The notes below the pieces were generated by a model. It worked only from the letters and a program-made list of their open reading frames with translations. It was not told the origin of the DNA and made no database searches. DNA of 64,000 bases from Catenuloplanes atrovinosus (GTDB lineage: Bacteria > Actinomycetota > Actinomycetes > Mycobacteriales > Micromonosporaceae), in the NCBI RefSeq assembly GCF_031458235.1, contig NZ_JAVDYB010000001.1, forward strand, positions 3,431,001 to 3,495,000. The letters are read 5' to 3'. A program made the position numbers and the translations under genes. Numbering within the stretch: position 1 is the stretch's first letter; every line of letters begins with the position of its first letter. This document shows, piece by piece, positions 17,274-25,559 of the stretch.

Positions 17274-18452
17274 GTGACCATCCTGCATGCCGACCTGGAC
17301 TCGTTCTACGCGTCCGTGGAGCAGCGTGACGATGTGCGGCTGCGGGGGCGGCCGGTGCTGGTCGGCGGCGGGGTGGTGCTGGCGGCCAGCTACGAGGCGA
17401 AGGCGCGCGGCGTCCGTACGCCGATGGGGTTGTCGCAGGCCAGGGCGCTGTGTCCGGACGCGGTCGTGGTGCCGCCCCGGATGGGGGCGTACGTGGAGGC
17501 CAGCCGGCGGGTGTTCGAGATCTTCCGGGACACGACCCCGCTGGTCGAGGGGATCTCGATCGACGAGGCGTTCCTGGACGTGAGCGGGCTGCGGAGGATT
17601 CGCGGCGGGCCGGAGGAGATCGCGGCGACGCTGCGGGCGGACGTGCGGCAGCGGGTCGGACTCCCGATCACGGTGGGGGTGGCGCGGACGAAGTTCCTGG
17701 CCAAGGTGGCCAGCGGCGTGGGCAAGCCGGACGGGCTGCTGGTCGTACCGCCGGACGGTGAACTGGATTTCCTGCATCCGCTGCCGGTGGAGCGGCTGTG
17801 GGGCGTCGGGCCGGTGACCGCGGCGAGGCTGCGGGACCGGCAGATCCACACGGTCGGGCACGTGGCCCGGATCGGGGAGGCGGCGCTGGTCGCGATGCTG
17901 GGCGCCGCCGCCGGCCGCCACCTGCACGCGCTCGCCCACAACCACGACCCCCGGCGGGTTCGGGTGGGAGCGCGGCGCGGATCGATCGGCTCGCAGTGCG
18001 CGCTGGGGCGCGGGCCGCACGCGTTCGCCGAGGTGGACGCGGTGCTGGCGGCACTGGTCGACCGCGTGGCGCGGCGCATGCGGGCGGCGGGCCGGCCGGG
18101 GCGCACGGTGATGCTGCGGCTGCGGTTCGCCGACTACACGCGGGCGACGCGCTCGCGCAGCCTCCTCAAGGCCACGACGAGCACGCGGGCGATCCTGGCG
18201 ACCGCGCGGGCGCTGCTGACCGCGGCCCGGCCGCTGATCACCGAGCGTGGCATCACGCTGGTCGGCGTGGCCGTCGGGAACCTGGACGGCGGCGGCGCGG
18301 TCCAGCCCGAACTGCCGTTCGACGACCCGCACGACGAGGGCCTGGACTCCGCGCTGGACGCGATCCGCGACCGGTTCGGCGCGTCGTCGGTCACCCGTGC
18401 GGACCGGCTCGGCCGCGACCTGCACCAGGCCGCCCCGCTCCTGCCGGACTAA
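17274..18452 (+). CDS. dinB: DNA polymerase IV (Y-family translesion polymerase)
   Basis: A 392-residue error-prone polymerase. The N-terminus MTILHADLDSFYASVEQRDD carries the first catalytic Asp, SIDEAFLDVSG carries the Asp-Glu pair, and GVARTKFLAKVASG is the fingers/palm motif. The thumb and little-finger domains follow. GTG 17274 is preferred over 17256 because it sits 6 bases after TATGCT and directly starts the conserved motif. The overlapping LexA box predicts SOS induction. The C-terminus ends LHQAAPLLPD with no obvious beta-clamp motif. Confidence 0.95.
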   Translation: MTILHADLDSFYASVEQRDDVRLRGRPVLVGGGVVLAASYEAKARGVRTPMGLSQARALCPDAVVVPPRMGAYVEASRRVFEIFRDTTPLVEGISIDEAFLDVSGLRRIRGGPEEIAATLRADVRQRVGLPITVGVARTKFLAKVASGVGKPDGLLVVPPDGELDFLHPLPVERLWGVGPVTAARLRDRQIHTVGHVARIGEAALVAMLGAAAGRHLHALAHNHDPRRVRVGARRGSIGSQCALGRGPHAFAEVDAVLAALVDRVARRMRAAGRPGRTVMLRLRFADYTRATRSRSLLKATTSTRAILATARALLTAARPLITERGITLVGVAVGNLDGGGAVQPELPFDDPHDEGLDSALDAIRDRFGASSVTRADRLGRDLHQAAPLLPD

Positions 18453-18497
18453 GGCGTGTCGACGTGGGGGCCGGAGCGGGGCGAGGCCCGGCGGTCG

Positions 18498-19670
18498 TCA
18501 CCCGCGGGCCCGTCCGACACCCCCGCCGTCCTCTGCCGGCACGCCGATCCGCAGGCCCAGCGCGCCGCCCGGCGAGCCGGGTCCATCGACCATCGACACG
18601 GCGGCCGGGAACCGCACCCGCCCGGTGGCGATCAGGCGGCGCAGCGCCGGGCCGAGCGGGCGTTCCACCAGGCGGTGGACCAGCCAGGCGACGACGAGCA
18701 GCACCAGGATCGCGCCGGCGACGAGCAGCGGCACCGGGAGACCGGTGCGGTCGTAGGCGTACCGGATCATCGTGTAGCCGATGCGCGGATGCAGCAGATA
18801 CAACGGGTACGACACGGCCCCGGCCACGGCCAGCCAGCGCCAGCTCCAGCGGTCGGTGTGCCCGAGCGCGATCGCCAGCAGCACCGCGAACCCGAGCGTG
18901 ATGATCAGCAGCCCCGGCCCGACCGGCACCGGGAAGCCGGGGTTCGCGAACAGCACGCGCTCCCGCACGCGGACCAGGCTGAGCAGCCACGACGCGACGA
19001 GCAGCAACCCCACCGGCAGGGTCATCCCGTGCCGGCGGATCAGATAGAGCGTCATACCGGCCACGAAGTACGGCGCGAACTGCGGCATGACCAGCTCCGC
19101 GAGCGGCACCTCGGCCGGTACGACGACGGCCGCGGCCAGCCAGCCGGCGCCCAGCGCGAGCACCCGGCCACGGGTGAGTCCCAGCGCGATCACGACCGTG
19201 AACAGCAGGTAGAAGCGCAACTCGTACCAGAGCGTCCAGTAGACGGTGTCGACGTAGGGCACGTTCAGCGGCGCGGCGAGCATGGTGAGGTTGACGGCCA
19301 CGTCACCGCCGGTCAGGCCGTGCGGCAGCGGGATGCCCTCGGTCAGCGGGAACCAGGTCATCACGGCCGTGGTGATCAGCACGCACGCCCAGAACGCCGG
19401 GTAGAGCCGGCCGGCCCGGGAGGCGAGGAAGGCGCGCGGGGTCCGGTCCCAGCCGCTCATGCAGATGACGAAGCCGCTGATCATGAAGAACACCTCCACG
19501 CCGAGGAAGCCGTAGATCAGCACCGAGTTCACCGCCTGCGGCAGATGCGTGCTGGTCGGCCGTACGCCGTCCACCGACCAGGCCATGCCGAGGTGGTGGG
19601 CGGCCACCACCAGCGCGCACAGCAGCCGCAGCCCGTCCAGGGCCAGCAGGCGATCCTTCGTCGCAGCCAT
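18498..19670 (-). CDS. Acyltransferase family 3 membrane protein
   Basis: A 390-residue protein with about ten transmembrane segments. The N-terminal LALDGLRLLCALVVAAHHLG carries the conserved Arg and His of the acyltransferase-3 family, and SGFVICMSGWDRTPRAFLASRAGRLYPAFW is diagnostic. These enzymes acylate sugars, antibiotics or cell-surface glycans. The start at 19670 follows AGGAGGC. It stands alone between dinB and a two-component system; the acceptor is unknown. Confidence 0.9.
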   Translation of the reverse strand: MAATKDRLLALDGLRLLCALVVAAHHLGMAWSVDGVRPTSTHLPQAVNSVLIYGFLGVEVFFMISGFVICMSGWDRTPRAFLASRAGRLYPAFWACVLITTAVMTWFPLTEGIPLPHGLTGGDVAVNLTMLAAPLNVPYVDTVYWTLWYELRFYLLFTVVIALGLTRGRVLALGAGWLAAAVVVPAEVPLAELVMPQFAPYFVAGMTLYLIRRHGMTLPVGLLLVASWLLSLVRVRERVLFANPGFPVPVGPGLLIITLGFAVLLAIALGHTDRWSWRWLAVAGAVSYPLYLLHPRIGYTMIRYAYDRTGLPVPLLVAGAILVLLVVAWLVHRLVERPLGPALRRLIATGRVRFPAAVSMVDGPGSPGGALGLRIGVPAEDGGGVGRARG

Positions 19671-19755
19671 GATCGGCCGCCTCCTGTCTTTCTGCGCAGG
19701 GTTCATCGCCGCGGGTGGCGCGGCCACCGGCGGTGCGAAAGGCGAGAACGGTAGG

Positions 19756-21492
19756 TCAGGCCCGGGCGGGCAGTCGGATGGTGAAGGTGCTGCCGTGGCC
19801 GGCGCGGCTGGTCGCGGTGACGGTGCCGCCGTGCGCGGCGGCGAGGTCGCGGACGATGGCCAGGCCGAGGCCGCTGCCGCCGGTGTGCCGGCTGCGGGAC
19901 CGGTCCGCGCGCCAGAAGCGGGTGAAGACGTGCGGCAGATCGTCCTCGCCGATCCCGTCGCCGGCGTCGACGACCTCGATCACCAGATCGTCGCCGTCGA
20001 GACGGGAGCGGACGGTCACGGTGCCGCCCGGCGGGGAGTGCCGGACCGCGTTGGAGAGCAGGTTGCCGACGGCCTGGCGCATCCGGAGCGGGTCGAGCGT
20101 CACCTCGGGATCGCCGGCCGGTTCGGTCACGATCGTGACGTCCCCGGAGCGGCTGCGGTGCACGGCGGCGACCTGGTCCAGCAACTCGTTGACGTAGACC
20201 GGCTCCGGGTGCAGGCGCAGCCGCCCGGCGTCGGCCGCGGCGAGGTCGCGCAGGTCGTCGATGATGTGCTGAAGCACGTCGGCCTCGTCGGCGAGCAGAT
20301 CCAGCAGCTCGGGGTCGGGGTCCGCCACACCGTCCCGGGCGGCCTGCAGCCAGGCACGGATGTTGGTCAGCGGCGTGCCGAGCTCGTGCGCGATGTCGTC
20401 GACCATCGCCTGCCGCTGCCGTTCCCCGGCCTCGCGGCGCTCGGTCAGGTCGTTGAACGCGGCGGTGAGCCGGCCAATCTCGTCCCGGCCCCGGATCGGG
20501 ACGCGGGCGACGCCCTGCTCGGCGGCGTGGGTGAGCGCGCGCAGCGGCCGGGACATCCGCAGGCCGACCACCAGCGTGACCGCGACGGCGACCGCGAGCA
20601 CCAGCGCCGAGACGCCCGCGATCCGCAGCGTGCTGGCCCGGGAGAGGTCGAAGACCGGGCCGGCCACCGATGGCGCGTCGTGGATGTAGAGGTACGCGGG
20701 CGAGACCACGTACGGCCGGAGCTGCTCCCGGAGGGATTCATCGATGCATTTCTGCGTCTCCGTCCCCGCGCGGGTGCTTCCGGTCCAGGTGAAGCCGAGC
20801 AGCACGGTGACCGTGCCGCCTCCCAGGCAGTCGTTGGTGAGGACGGTCAGCTCGTTCAGCGCCCGCCGTTCGGTGTCGGTGGGGACGTCGGCGCCGGACT
20901 TCCGCAGGCAATCGGCTAGCTGCGCGTCCGGTGTGACGCGGTCCTCGTGGACCAGCGTCGGCCGGCCGCCGGTCTCATCGGCGATCCATGTGTCGAGGCC
21001 CTTGTCGGTCATGCACGACTCCGCCGCCAGCACGCGCTCGGACACGGTCGCCAATTCGGCATCGGTGAGCCGGTACGGGCCGACCGCGCGCCGGTCGATA
21101 CCGCGCCCGGTGGGGTCGCCGGAGAGGTAGCCCTCGAGGTAGAGCGGGTCGACCACCGCCGCCGGCCGGGCCGGCAGGCCCGGCGACGTCTCCGAGCTGG
21201 CCAGGAACCCGCCGTCCAGACCGGTCAGCGTGATCTGCCGGCCGGTCCCCGTGGCGAGTTCGGCGAGCAGCGGCTGCACCTCGGACCAGTCGGTGTGCGT
21301 CGCGGCGTAGCCGACCACCTCGTCGTAGATCATCTGGTCGTAGGAGAACTCGTGGCCCTGCGCCTGCACGATCGCGCGCGTGGTGCTCTGCGCCGCGAGC
21401 CACGCGGTGGCCGTCACGGCGCACAGCATGACCCCCAGCGAGAGGGCCAGCAGCCGCGCGACCAGGCTGCGGTGCAGCGGGACGCGCGTCAC
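19756..21492 (-). CDS. Membrane sensor histidine kinase
   Basis: A 578-residue kinase. There is a TM segment at ~12-34, an extracellular domain of about 250 residues with four cysteines (ESCMTDKG, LADCLRKSG, TNDCLGGG, QKCIDESL), a second TM at ~288-310, then HAMP. HisKA has the phospho-His in DDIAHELGTPLTN near residue 367; the common Arg after HEL is replaced by Gly. HATPase_c ends the protein (GSGLGLAI). The start overlaps the response regulator stop by 4 bp (GTGA), so the two are coupled. The signal is unknown. Confidence 0.92.
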   Translation of the reverse strand: MTRVPLHRSLVARLLALSLGVMLCAVTATAWLAAQSTTRAIVQAQGHEFSYDQMIYDEVVGYAATHTDWSEVQPLLAELATGTGRQITLTGLDGGFLASSETSPGLPARPAAVVDPLYLEGYLSGDPTGRGIDRRAVGPYRLTDAELATVSERVLAAESCMTDKGLDTWIADETGGRPTLVHEDRVTPDAQLADCLRKSGADVPTDTERRALNELTVLTNDCLGGGTVTVLLGFTWTGSTRAGTETQKCIDESLREQLRPYVVSPAYLYIHDAPSVAGPVFDLSRASTLRIAGVSALVLAVAVAVTLVVGLRMSRPLRALTHAAEQGVARVPIRGRDEIGRLTAAFNDLTERREAGERQRQAMVDDIAHELGTPLTNIRAWLQAARDGVADPDPELLDLLADEADVLQHIIDDLRDLAAADAGRLRLHPEPVYVNELLDQVAAVHRSRSGDVTIVTEPAGDPEVTLDPLRMRQAVGNLLSNAVRHSPPGGTVTVRSRLDGDDLVIEVVDAGDGIGEDDLPHVFTRFWRADRSRSRHTGGSGLGLAIVRDLAAAHGGTVTATSRAGHGSTFTIRLPARA

Positions 21493-22181
21493 CGTGACCC
21501 GTCCGTGAGCTTGTAGCCGATGCCGTAGACGGTCAGCAGGTAGGCCGGGCGGCGCGGATTGGGCTCGATCTTGCGGCGCAACCTCATGACGTGCATGTCG
21601 ACGGTACGGTCGGTGGCCGCGGCCTCGAAGCCACGGGCCCGCTCCAGCAGCTGCGCGCGGGTGAACACCCGGTCCGGCGCGGCGGCCATCGCGGCCAGGA
21701 TCTCGAACTCACCGGGCGTACAGTCCACCCGGCGCCCGCCGCTGGTCACGTGCCGGCCCCGGACGTCGACCACGATCTCGCCGACCCGCAGCTCGGCGTC
21801 CGGCTCGGCCGGCGCCCACTGGCTGCGGCGCAGCATCGTGCGGACCCGCGCCATCAACTCCCGCGGGTTGTAGGGCTTGATCAGGTAGTCGTCCGCCCCC
21901 GCGTCCAGTCCGCGCAGCAGGTTGTCCTCGTCGCGCCGGGCGGTCAGCATCAGCACCGGCACGTTGCTCTCCCGGCGCAGCACCCGGCAGACCTCGACGC
22001 CGTTCAACTGCGGCATCATCACGTCCAGGATGACCAAGTCCGGCCGGGCCTGCCGGACCTGGTCGATCGCATCCCGGCCGCCGTGCACGACCGAGGCGCG
22101 GTACCCGCCCGCCTCCAGGTACCGCCGGACCACCTCGGCCTGCCGGGCGTCATCCTCAGCGACCAGCACATGAGCACGCAC
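21489..22181 (-). CDS. OmpR-family response regulator
   Basis: A 230-residue regulator with a receiver domain (acidic ED at 9-11, phospho-Asp D53 in LVILDVMMP, Lys in LIKPYNP) and a winged-helix DNA-binding domain (CTPGEFEIL, DMHVMRLRRKIEPNPRRP). It is first in the operon with the kinase at 19756-21492. The GTG start is 7 bases after TATAGT on the minus strand with no ribosome site, so the operon mRNA is probably leaderless. Confidence 0.94.
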   Translation of the reverse strand: MRAHVLVAEDDARQAEVVRRYLEAGGYRASVVHGGRDAIDQVRQARPDLVILDVMMPQLNGVEVCRVLRRESNVPVLMLTARRDEDNLLRGLDAGADDYLIKPYNPRELMARVRTMLRRSQWAPAEPDAELRVGEIVVDVRGRHVTSGGRRVDCTPGEFEILAAMAAAPDRVFTRAQLLERARGFEAAATDRTVDMHVMRLRRKIEPNPRRPAYLLTVYGIGYKLTDGSR

Positions 22182-22306
22182 AGCAGCGACTATAGGCAGC
22201 CGGGACCCGGCAGCGGCCGATCATGACAATGCCGATACAACCGAACGATCCGAGGCCGGCGAGGCTCGGCCGGACACGCCCCGGCGGCGTACGGCAGGAT
22301 GATCGG

Positions 22307-22894
22307 ATGCCGCGGATCCGGGGAGCCAGCATCGAGGAGCACCACGAGATGGTGTGGGCCGACCTGGCCGAGGCGCTGCGGCGGCTGCTGGGCGAGCGCG
22401 ACTACGACTCGATCAACATGGGGCACATCGCGGCGCGGGCGGGACTGGCCCGCAACACGCTGTACAACTACGCCGCGGACAAGGGCGCGCTGGTGCTGGC
22501 GCTGACGGAGCGGCTGAGCCGGCCCGCGGTCGGGCACGTGGCGGCGATCGCGGCGCGCCGCGCGGATCCGGCGGCCGAGCGGCTGCGGGAGATCGTCGAG
22601 GTGGTCCTGACCGCGTTCACCGACCGGGTCCTGCAACTGATGTTCCGCACCGGCGCGGGGCCGGCGAAGGGCCCGGACGGCCCGTTCCACGCGATCGTGG
22701 CCGCGGTGGAGGACGTGGTGCGGGACGGCATCGCGGGTGGCGAGTTCCGCGACGTCGGCGACGTGCCGCTGACGGTGGAGCTGCTGTCCGGCGTGATGCG
22801 GGCGGGCGCGGAGCGCATCGGCCGGGATCCGGCCACGGTCACTGACACGGTCCGCGCGGTACGGGAGACCGTCCTGGCGTCCCTGGCGGCCTGA
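22307..22894 (+). CDS. TetR-family transcriptional regulator
   Basis: A 195-residue regulator with helix-turn-helix NMGHIAARAGLARNTLYNYAADKGALV and a helical C-terminal domain. The ATG at 22307 is chosen; the frame is open upstream, but those residues are Pro/Arg-rich and unlike the family. It is divergent from the response regulator operon and convergent with the HEAT-repeat gene (9 bp apart), so no target is obvious. Confidence 0.88.
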   Translation: MPRIRGASIEEHHEMVWADLAEALRRLLGERDYDSINMGHIAARAGLARNTLYNYAADKGALVLALTERLSRPAVGHVAAIAARRADPAAERLREIVEVVLTAFTDRVLQLMFRTGAGPAKGPDGPFHAIVAAVEDVVRDGIAGGEFRDVGDVPLTVELLSGVMRAGAERIGRDPATVTDTVRAVRETVLASLAA

Positions 22895-22903
22895 CCGCGC
22901 GCG

Positions 22904-23989
22904 TCACCGGGCGGCGATGGTGGCGATGGCCAGCGCCTCGCGGGCGTGGGTGCCGGTGAGTCCCGCCGACTCGGTGCTCAGCGTCTGGAGGTAGGTGAGC
23001 CCGGCCGGGCCGCACCGGCGCAGCGCGTGGGCGCTCTCGTGCGCGACCCGGTACTCCGCGTCCGCCACGTGCGCGGCCAGCCGGGTGGCGGCGGCCGGTG
23101 ATCCGATGGTGCCGAGCGCCTGCGCCGCGGCGGCGCGGATCGGCGGCGCGGCGTCCGAGTCGAGGACCTCCAGCAGCGGCGCGACCCCGTCCCGGGCGCC
23201 GAGCCGGCCCAGGGTCCGGGCGGCCACCACGCGCGCCTCCGACGACTCGTCCGCGCGCAGCACGCCGGCGATCAGCGTGATGAGCGACCGGGACGGCGCC
23301 TTCAGCAGCGCGAGCGCCTCCAGCGCGGTCAGCCGGACCAGCAGCGCCGGGTGGTCGAGCGCGGCGCGCAGCGCACCCTCGGCGCCGCTGCCGCACTGGG
23401 CCAGCGCCAGCCCGACCATCTGCGCGGACGCCGGCTGCGCGCGGGCCAGGCTGGCCAGCAGCCGCCACGCGGCACGCGGGTCGCCGATGCGCCCGAGCGC
23501 GCGCACCGAGACCAGCCGCACGTCCGCGTTCTCGTCGTCGAGCAGGTCACACAGCCGCGGAACCGCCTCGGTCGCCTGGAGGTTGCCGAGCAGTTCCGCG
23601 GCGCGCGCCCGGCGCACCGGTGCGCGCCTGGTGAGCTCGCGCAGCGCGCGGTCGGCCGCGCCCCGGCGCCGGAACACCTCGACCAGGCCGGCGTGCGCCT
23701 CGCCGCGCACCTTGGCCAGCATCGCCACGGCGGCCGGCTCGGCGGCCGTCCAGGCGTCCTGCGGCAGCCCGGCCAGCGCGTCGATCTGGTCGGCCGGGCC
23801 GCCGTCCGCGACGAAGGAGAGCAGTTCACGCCGGGGTACGGCGGCGAGCCGGGCCCGGCGCCGGGCACGGTGCAGCCGGGCCGCGCGGACCAGGATCACC
23901 ACCGCGACCAGCACGAGCAGCAGCAGCCACATGCCGACGATGACGCGGGTAATCGTCTCGATCATGGTGTCGCTGCGGCCGTCCGTCAT
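22904..23989 (-). CDS. Membrane-anchored HEAT-repeat protein
   Basis: A 361-residue protein. One TM segment (about residues 13-34) is followed by an Arg-rich juxtamembrane stretch and then about eight HEAT/PBS-lyase-type helical repeats (AVPRLCDLLDDENADVRLVSVRALGRIGD and similar). Such scaffolds bind protein partners at the membrane; no partner is evident. GTG 23995 and ATG 23965 are alternative starts. Confidence 0.8.
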   Translation of the reverse strand: MTDGRSDTMIETITRVIVGMWLLLLVLVAVVILVRAARLHRARRRARLAAVPRRELLSFVADGGPADQIDALAGLPQDAWTAAEPAAVAMLAKVRGEAHAGLVEVFRRRGAADRALRELTRRAPVRRARAAELLGNLQATEAVPRLCDLLDDENADVRLVSVRALGRIGDPRAAWRLLASLARAQPASAQMVGLALAQCGSGAEGALRAALDHPALLVRLTALEALALLKAPSRSLITLIAGVLRADESSEARVVAARTLGRLGARDGVAPLLEVLDSDAAPPIRAAAAQALGTIGSPAAATRLAAHVADAEYRVAHESAHALRRCGPAGLTYLQTLSTESAGLTGTHAREALAIATIAAR

Positions 23990-24041
23990 GTGCACCGTTT
24001 CTCACGCCGTGCGGTATGCCCCTTTCGTACCGTATCAGTGA

Positions 24042-24218
24042 TCAGTGCGCGCCCTGCGCACGATCCGGCTCGTCCTTGCGATGGTCGCCGAAGCGCGGGT
24101 CGACGTCCTCCCCCACCGCGTCGGGGTCGGGCAGCTCGGCCATCGGATCGCTGTCGGCCGACCCGGGACCGTCCTGCGTCGTGTACTCGGAGTACTGCTC
24201 GGGGTTGATATCGCTCAT
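24042..24218 (-). CDS. 58-residue acidic, disordered small protein
   Basis: The frame starts MSDINPEQYSEYTTQDG at 24218 and runs to TGA 24044-24042. It is rich in Asp, Glu, Pro, Gly and Ser, with no cysteine and no hydrophobic core, so probably disordered. AGAGGG 6-11 bases before the ATG is a good ribosome site. A degenerate copy of the 74-bp repeat lies directly upstream and supplies that site. It is last in a minus-strand series after the NAD-kinase-like gene. The function is unknown. Confidence 0.6.
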   Translation of the reverse strand: MSDINPEQYSEYTTQDGPGSADSDPMAELPDPDAVGEDVDPRFGDHRKDEPDRAQGAH

Positions 24219-24288
24219 GCCGTAATCCCTCTACGCTGCGGTGACGCCGTGGTCGACGCTGAGCCACCGATTCGCTCGTGCCGGGCAT
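24219..24288 (-). repeat. Degenerate copy (C) of the 74-bp coupled-cistron repeat
   Basis: Reads on the minus strand from an ATG at 24288 through SESVAQRRPRRHR to the ATG of the 58-aa gene, 70 bp later. Relative to the 74-bp units it lacks 3 bp in the head and 1 bp in the tail, so its frame no longer stops at the downstream ATGA but runs on out of frame through the next gene. Confidence 0.75.
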
Positions 24289-24467
24289 GTACCCCGATTC
24301 GCCCGAAAGATCCCTGCGAGCACCGGCCGGGGGAAGTCCACTGAGGATGTTGCCACGACCGACCGGTTCGACCCCGGGGTCCACGCATCCGGCGCGCCGG
24401 TACGACTACTGACCGGGCGGCACCACGACGTCGCCGACCGCGGTGGCGCGCAAGCCCTGGTCCGCGA

Positions 24468-25349
24468 TCACCACAGCCGGAGGCGGCGGTCCGCGACGCT
24501 CACCCGGATCCGCTGGCCCCAGGTCAGCTGGAGCGCGTCGGCCTCGAGGCCGTCGGCGAACGCGACCAGTCGCTCCGACTCCGCGGCCACCTCCAGTTCC
24601 TGGCCGGCCCGCAGCAGGCCGGCGACCTGGCTGACGCCGGTGGCCGGCGACGGCCAGGCCTCGCGGACGTACCAGCAGAGATCCGGGTCGGCCGGGGCCG
24701 GCATCGGCGGGGCGGCGGCGCGCTCCCGGGCGATCGACGCGCACCAGCCCGTCGCGCCGGTGCCGGTGCCGACGATCAGCCCGGACGAGGACTGGCGTTC
24801 CCGCCGGCCGTCCGGCGCGGTGAGCAGGTACCGGGCGGACTGGTGGCCGGCGTGCCCGACGTAGACCTCGTTGAGGCCGTGCAGCTCCTGGCCGTCGTCC
24901 AGGCGGGCGACGACCATGGTCCGCTCCTCGCCGCCGTCCCGCCGGCGGAGCAGCCCGGCCACCTCGGCCGGGGCGTGGCGGACCAGCACGCCGGCGTTGC
25001 GCCCCGGCTCCGGATCCACGCCGATCACCGGCTGGCCGTCGAGGTACTTCGCCACGTTCGCCACCAGGCCGTCCTGGCCGACGGCGATGACCACGTCCTC
25101 CGGCGCGAACAGGAAACGCGGCAGGTCCGTGCGCTCCACGTGGCCACGGCGCCAGTCGGCCGGGATCGCGGCGCCGACCGCGGTGAGCGCCGCGGCCAGC
25201 GCGTCGTGCCGCGCGGCCACCTCGGCCAGGTCACGGCCGCGCTCGCGCAGGAAGAACGCGGCCGCGCCGCGGGTGCCGTGCCGGGCGAGCAGTTCATCGA
25301 GCTCGCTGCGCCGCGACACGATCACCACCCGCGGACTCAGGCTGCTCAT
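24468..25349 (-). CDS. NAD-kinase-like protein
   Basis: A 293-residue protein of the diacylglycerol/NAD kinase fold. The GGDG motif is changed to G91-Q-D-G94 (AVGQDGLVANVAKYL), NE is kept at 160-161 (LNEVYVGH), and the Gly-rich GTGTGATGW at ~194-202 corresponds to the TGSTAY loop. These changes mean NAD phosphorylation is likely but not certain. The ATG at 25349 overlaps the stop of the preceding 21-codon mini-cistron. With SPFH and NrtR next door it forms an NAD-linked unit. Confidence 0.75.
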   Translation of the reverse strand: MSSLSPRVVIVSRRSELDELLARHGTRGAAAFFLRERGRDLAEVAARHDALAAALTAVGAAIPADWRRGHVERTDLPRFLFAPEDVVIAVGQDGLVANVAKYLDGQPVIGVDPEPGRNAGVLVRHAPAEVAGLLRRRDGGEERTMVVARLDDGQELHGLNEVYVGHAGHQSARYLLTAPDGRRERQSSSGLIVGTGTGATGWCASIARERAAAPPMPAPADPDLCWYVREAWPSPATGVSQVAGLLRAGQELEVAAESERLVAFADGLEADALQLTWGQRIRVSVADRRLRLW

Positions 25350-25411
25350 GCCGGAATCCCCGCCGCGCCGCGGTGACGCCGAGCCACCGATTCGCTCGCA
25401 AGCTCGCTCAT
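25346..25411 (-). CDS. Coupled mini-cistron B1 (21 codons)
   Basis: Opens MSELASESVARR and ends AAGIPA; its TGA overlaps the ATG of the NAD-kinase-like gene (ATGA). It lacks 12 bp (4 codons, the RPRR block) relative to the other units, an in-frame loss. GGGGATTCC near its end can act as ribosome site for the next gene. Confidence 0.45.
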   Translation of the reverse strand: MSELASESVARRHRGAAGIPA

Positions 25412-25485
25412 GCCGGGCCATCCTCCACGCCGCGGTGACGCCGTGGTCGGCGCCGAGCCACCGATTCGCTCGCAAGCTCGCTCAT
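25408..25485 (-). CDS. Coupled mini-cistron B2 (25 codons)
   Basis: Opens MSELASESVARRRPRR and ends VEDGPA; start and stop both overlap neighbours as ATGA. GGAGGATGG near its 3' end is a strong ribosome site for the next unit. The peptide is strongly basic in the middle. Confidence 0.45.
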   Translation of the reverse strand: MSELASESVARRRPRRHRGVEDGPA

Positions 25486-25559
25486 GCCGGAATCCCCGCT
25501 ACGCCGCGGTGACGCCGTGGTCGGCGCTGAGCCACAAATTCGCTCGCAGGCTCGCTCAT
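25482..25559 (-). CDS. Coupled mini-cistron B3 (25 codons)
   Basis: Opens MSEPASEFVAQRRPRR and ends VAGIPA. Its ATG overlaps the SPFH gene stop (ATGA) and its TGA overlaps the start of B2, so it begins the chain leading to the NAD-kinase-like gene. Confidence 0.45.
   Translation of the reverse strand: MSEPASEFVAQRRPRRHRGVAGIPA

Larger units (their letters stand above)
25346..25559 (-). repeat. Tandem 74-bp repeat array B (three units)
   Basis: Start codons at 25559, 25485 and 25411, then 25349 (the NAD-kinase-like gene), are spaced 74, 74 and 62 bp. Each unit is one mini-cistron. The array fills the whole gap between the SPFH and NAD-kinase-like genes and has no other content. Confidence 0.9.
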
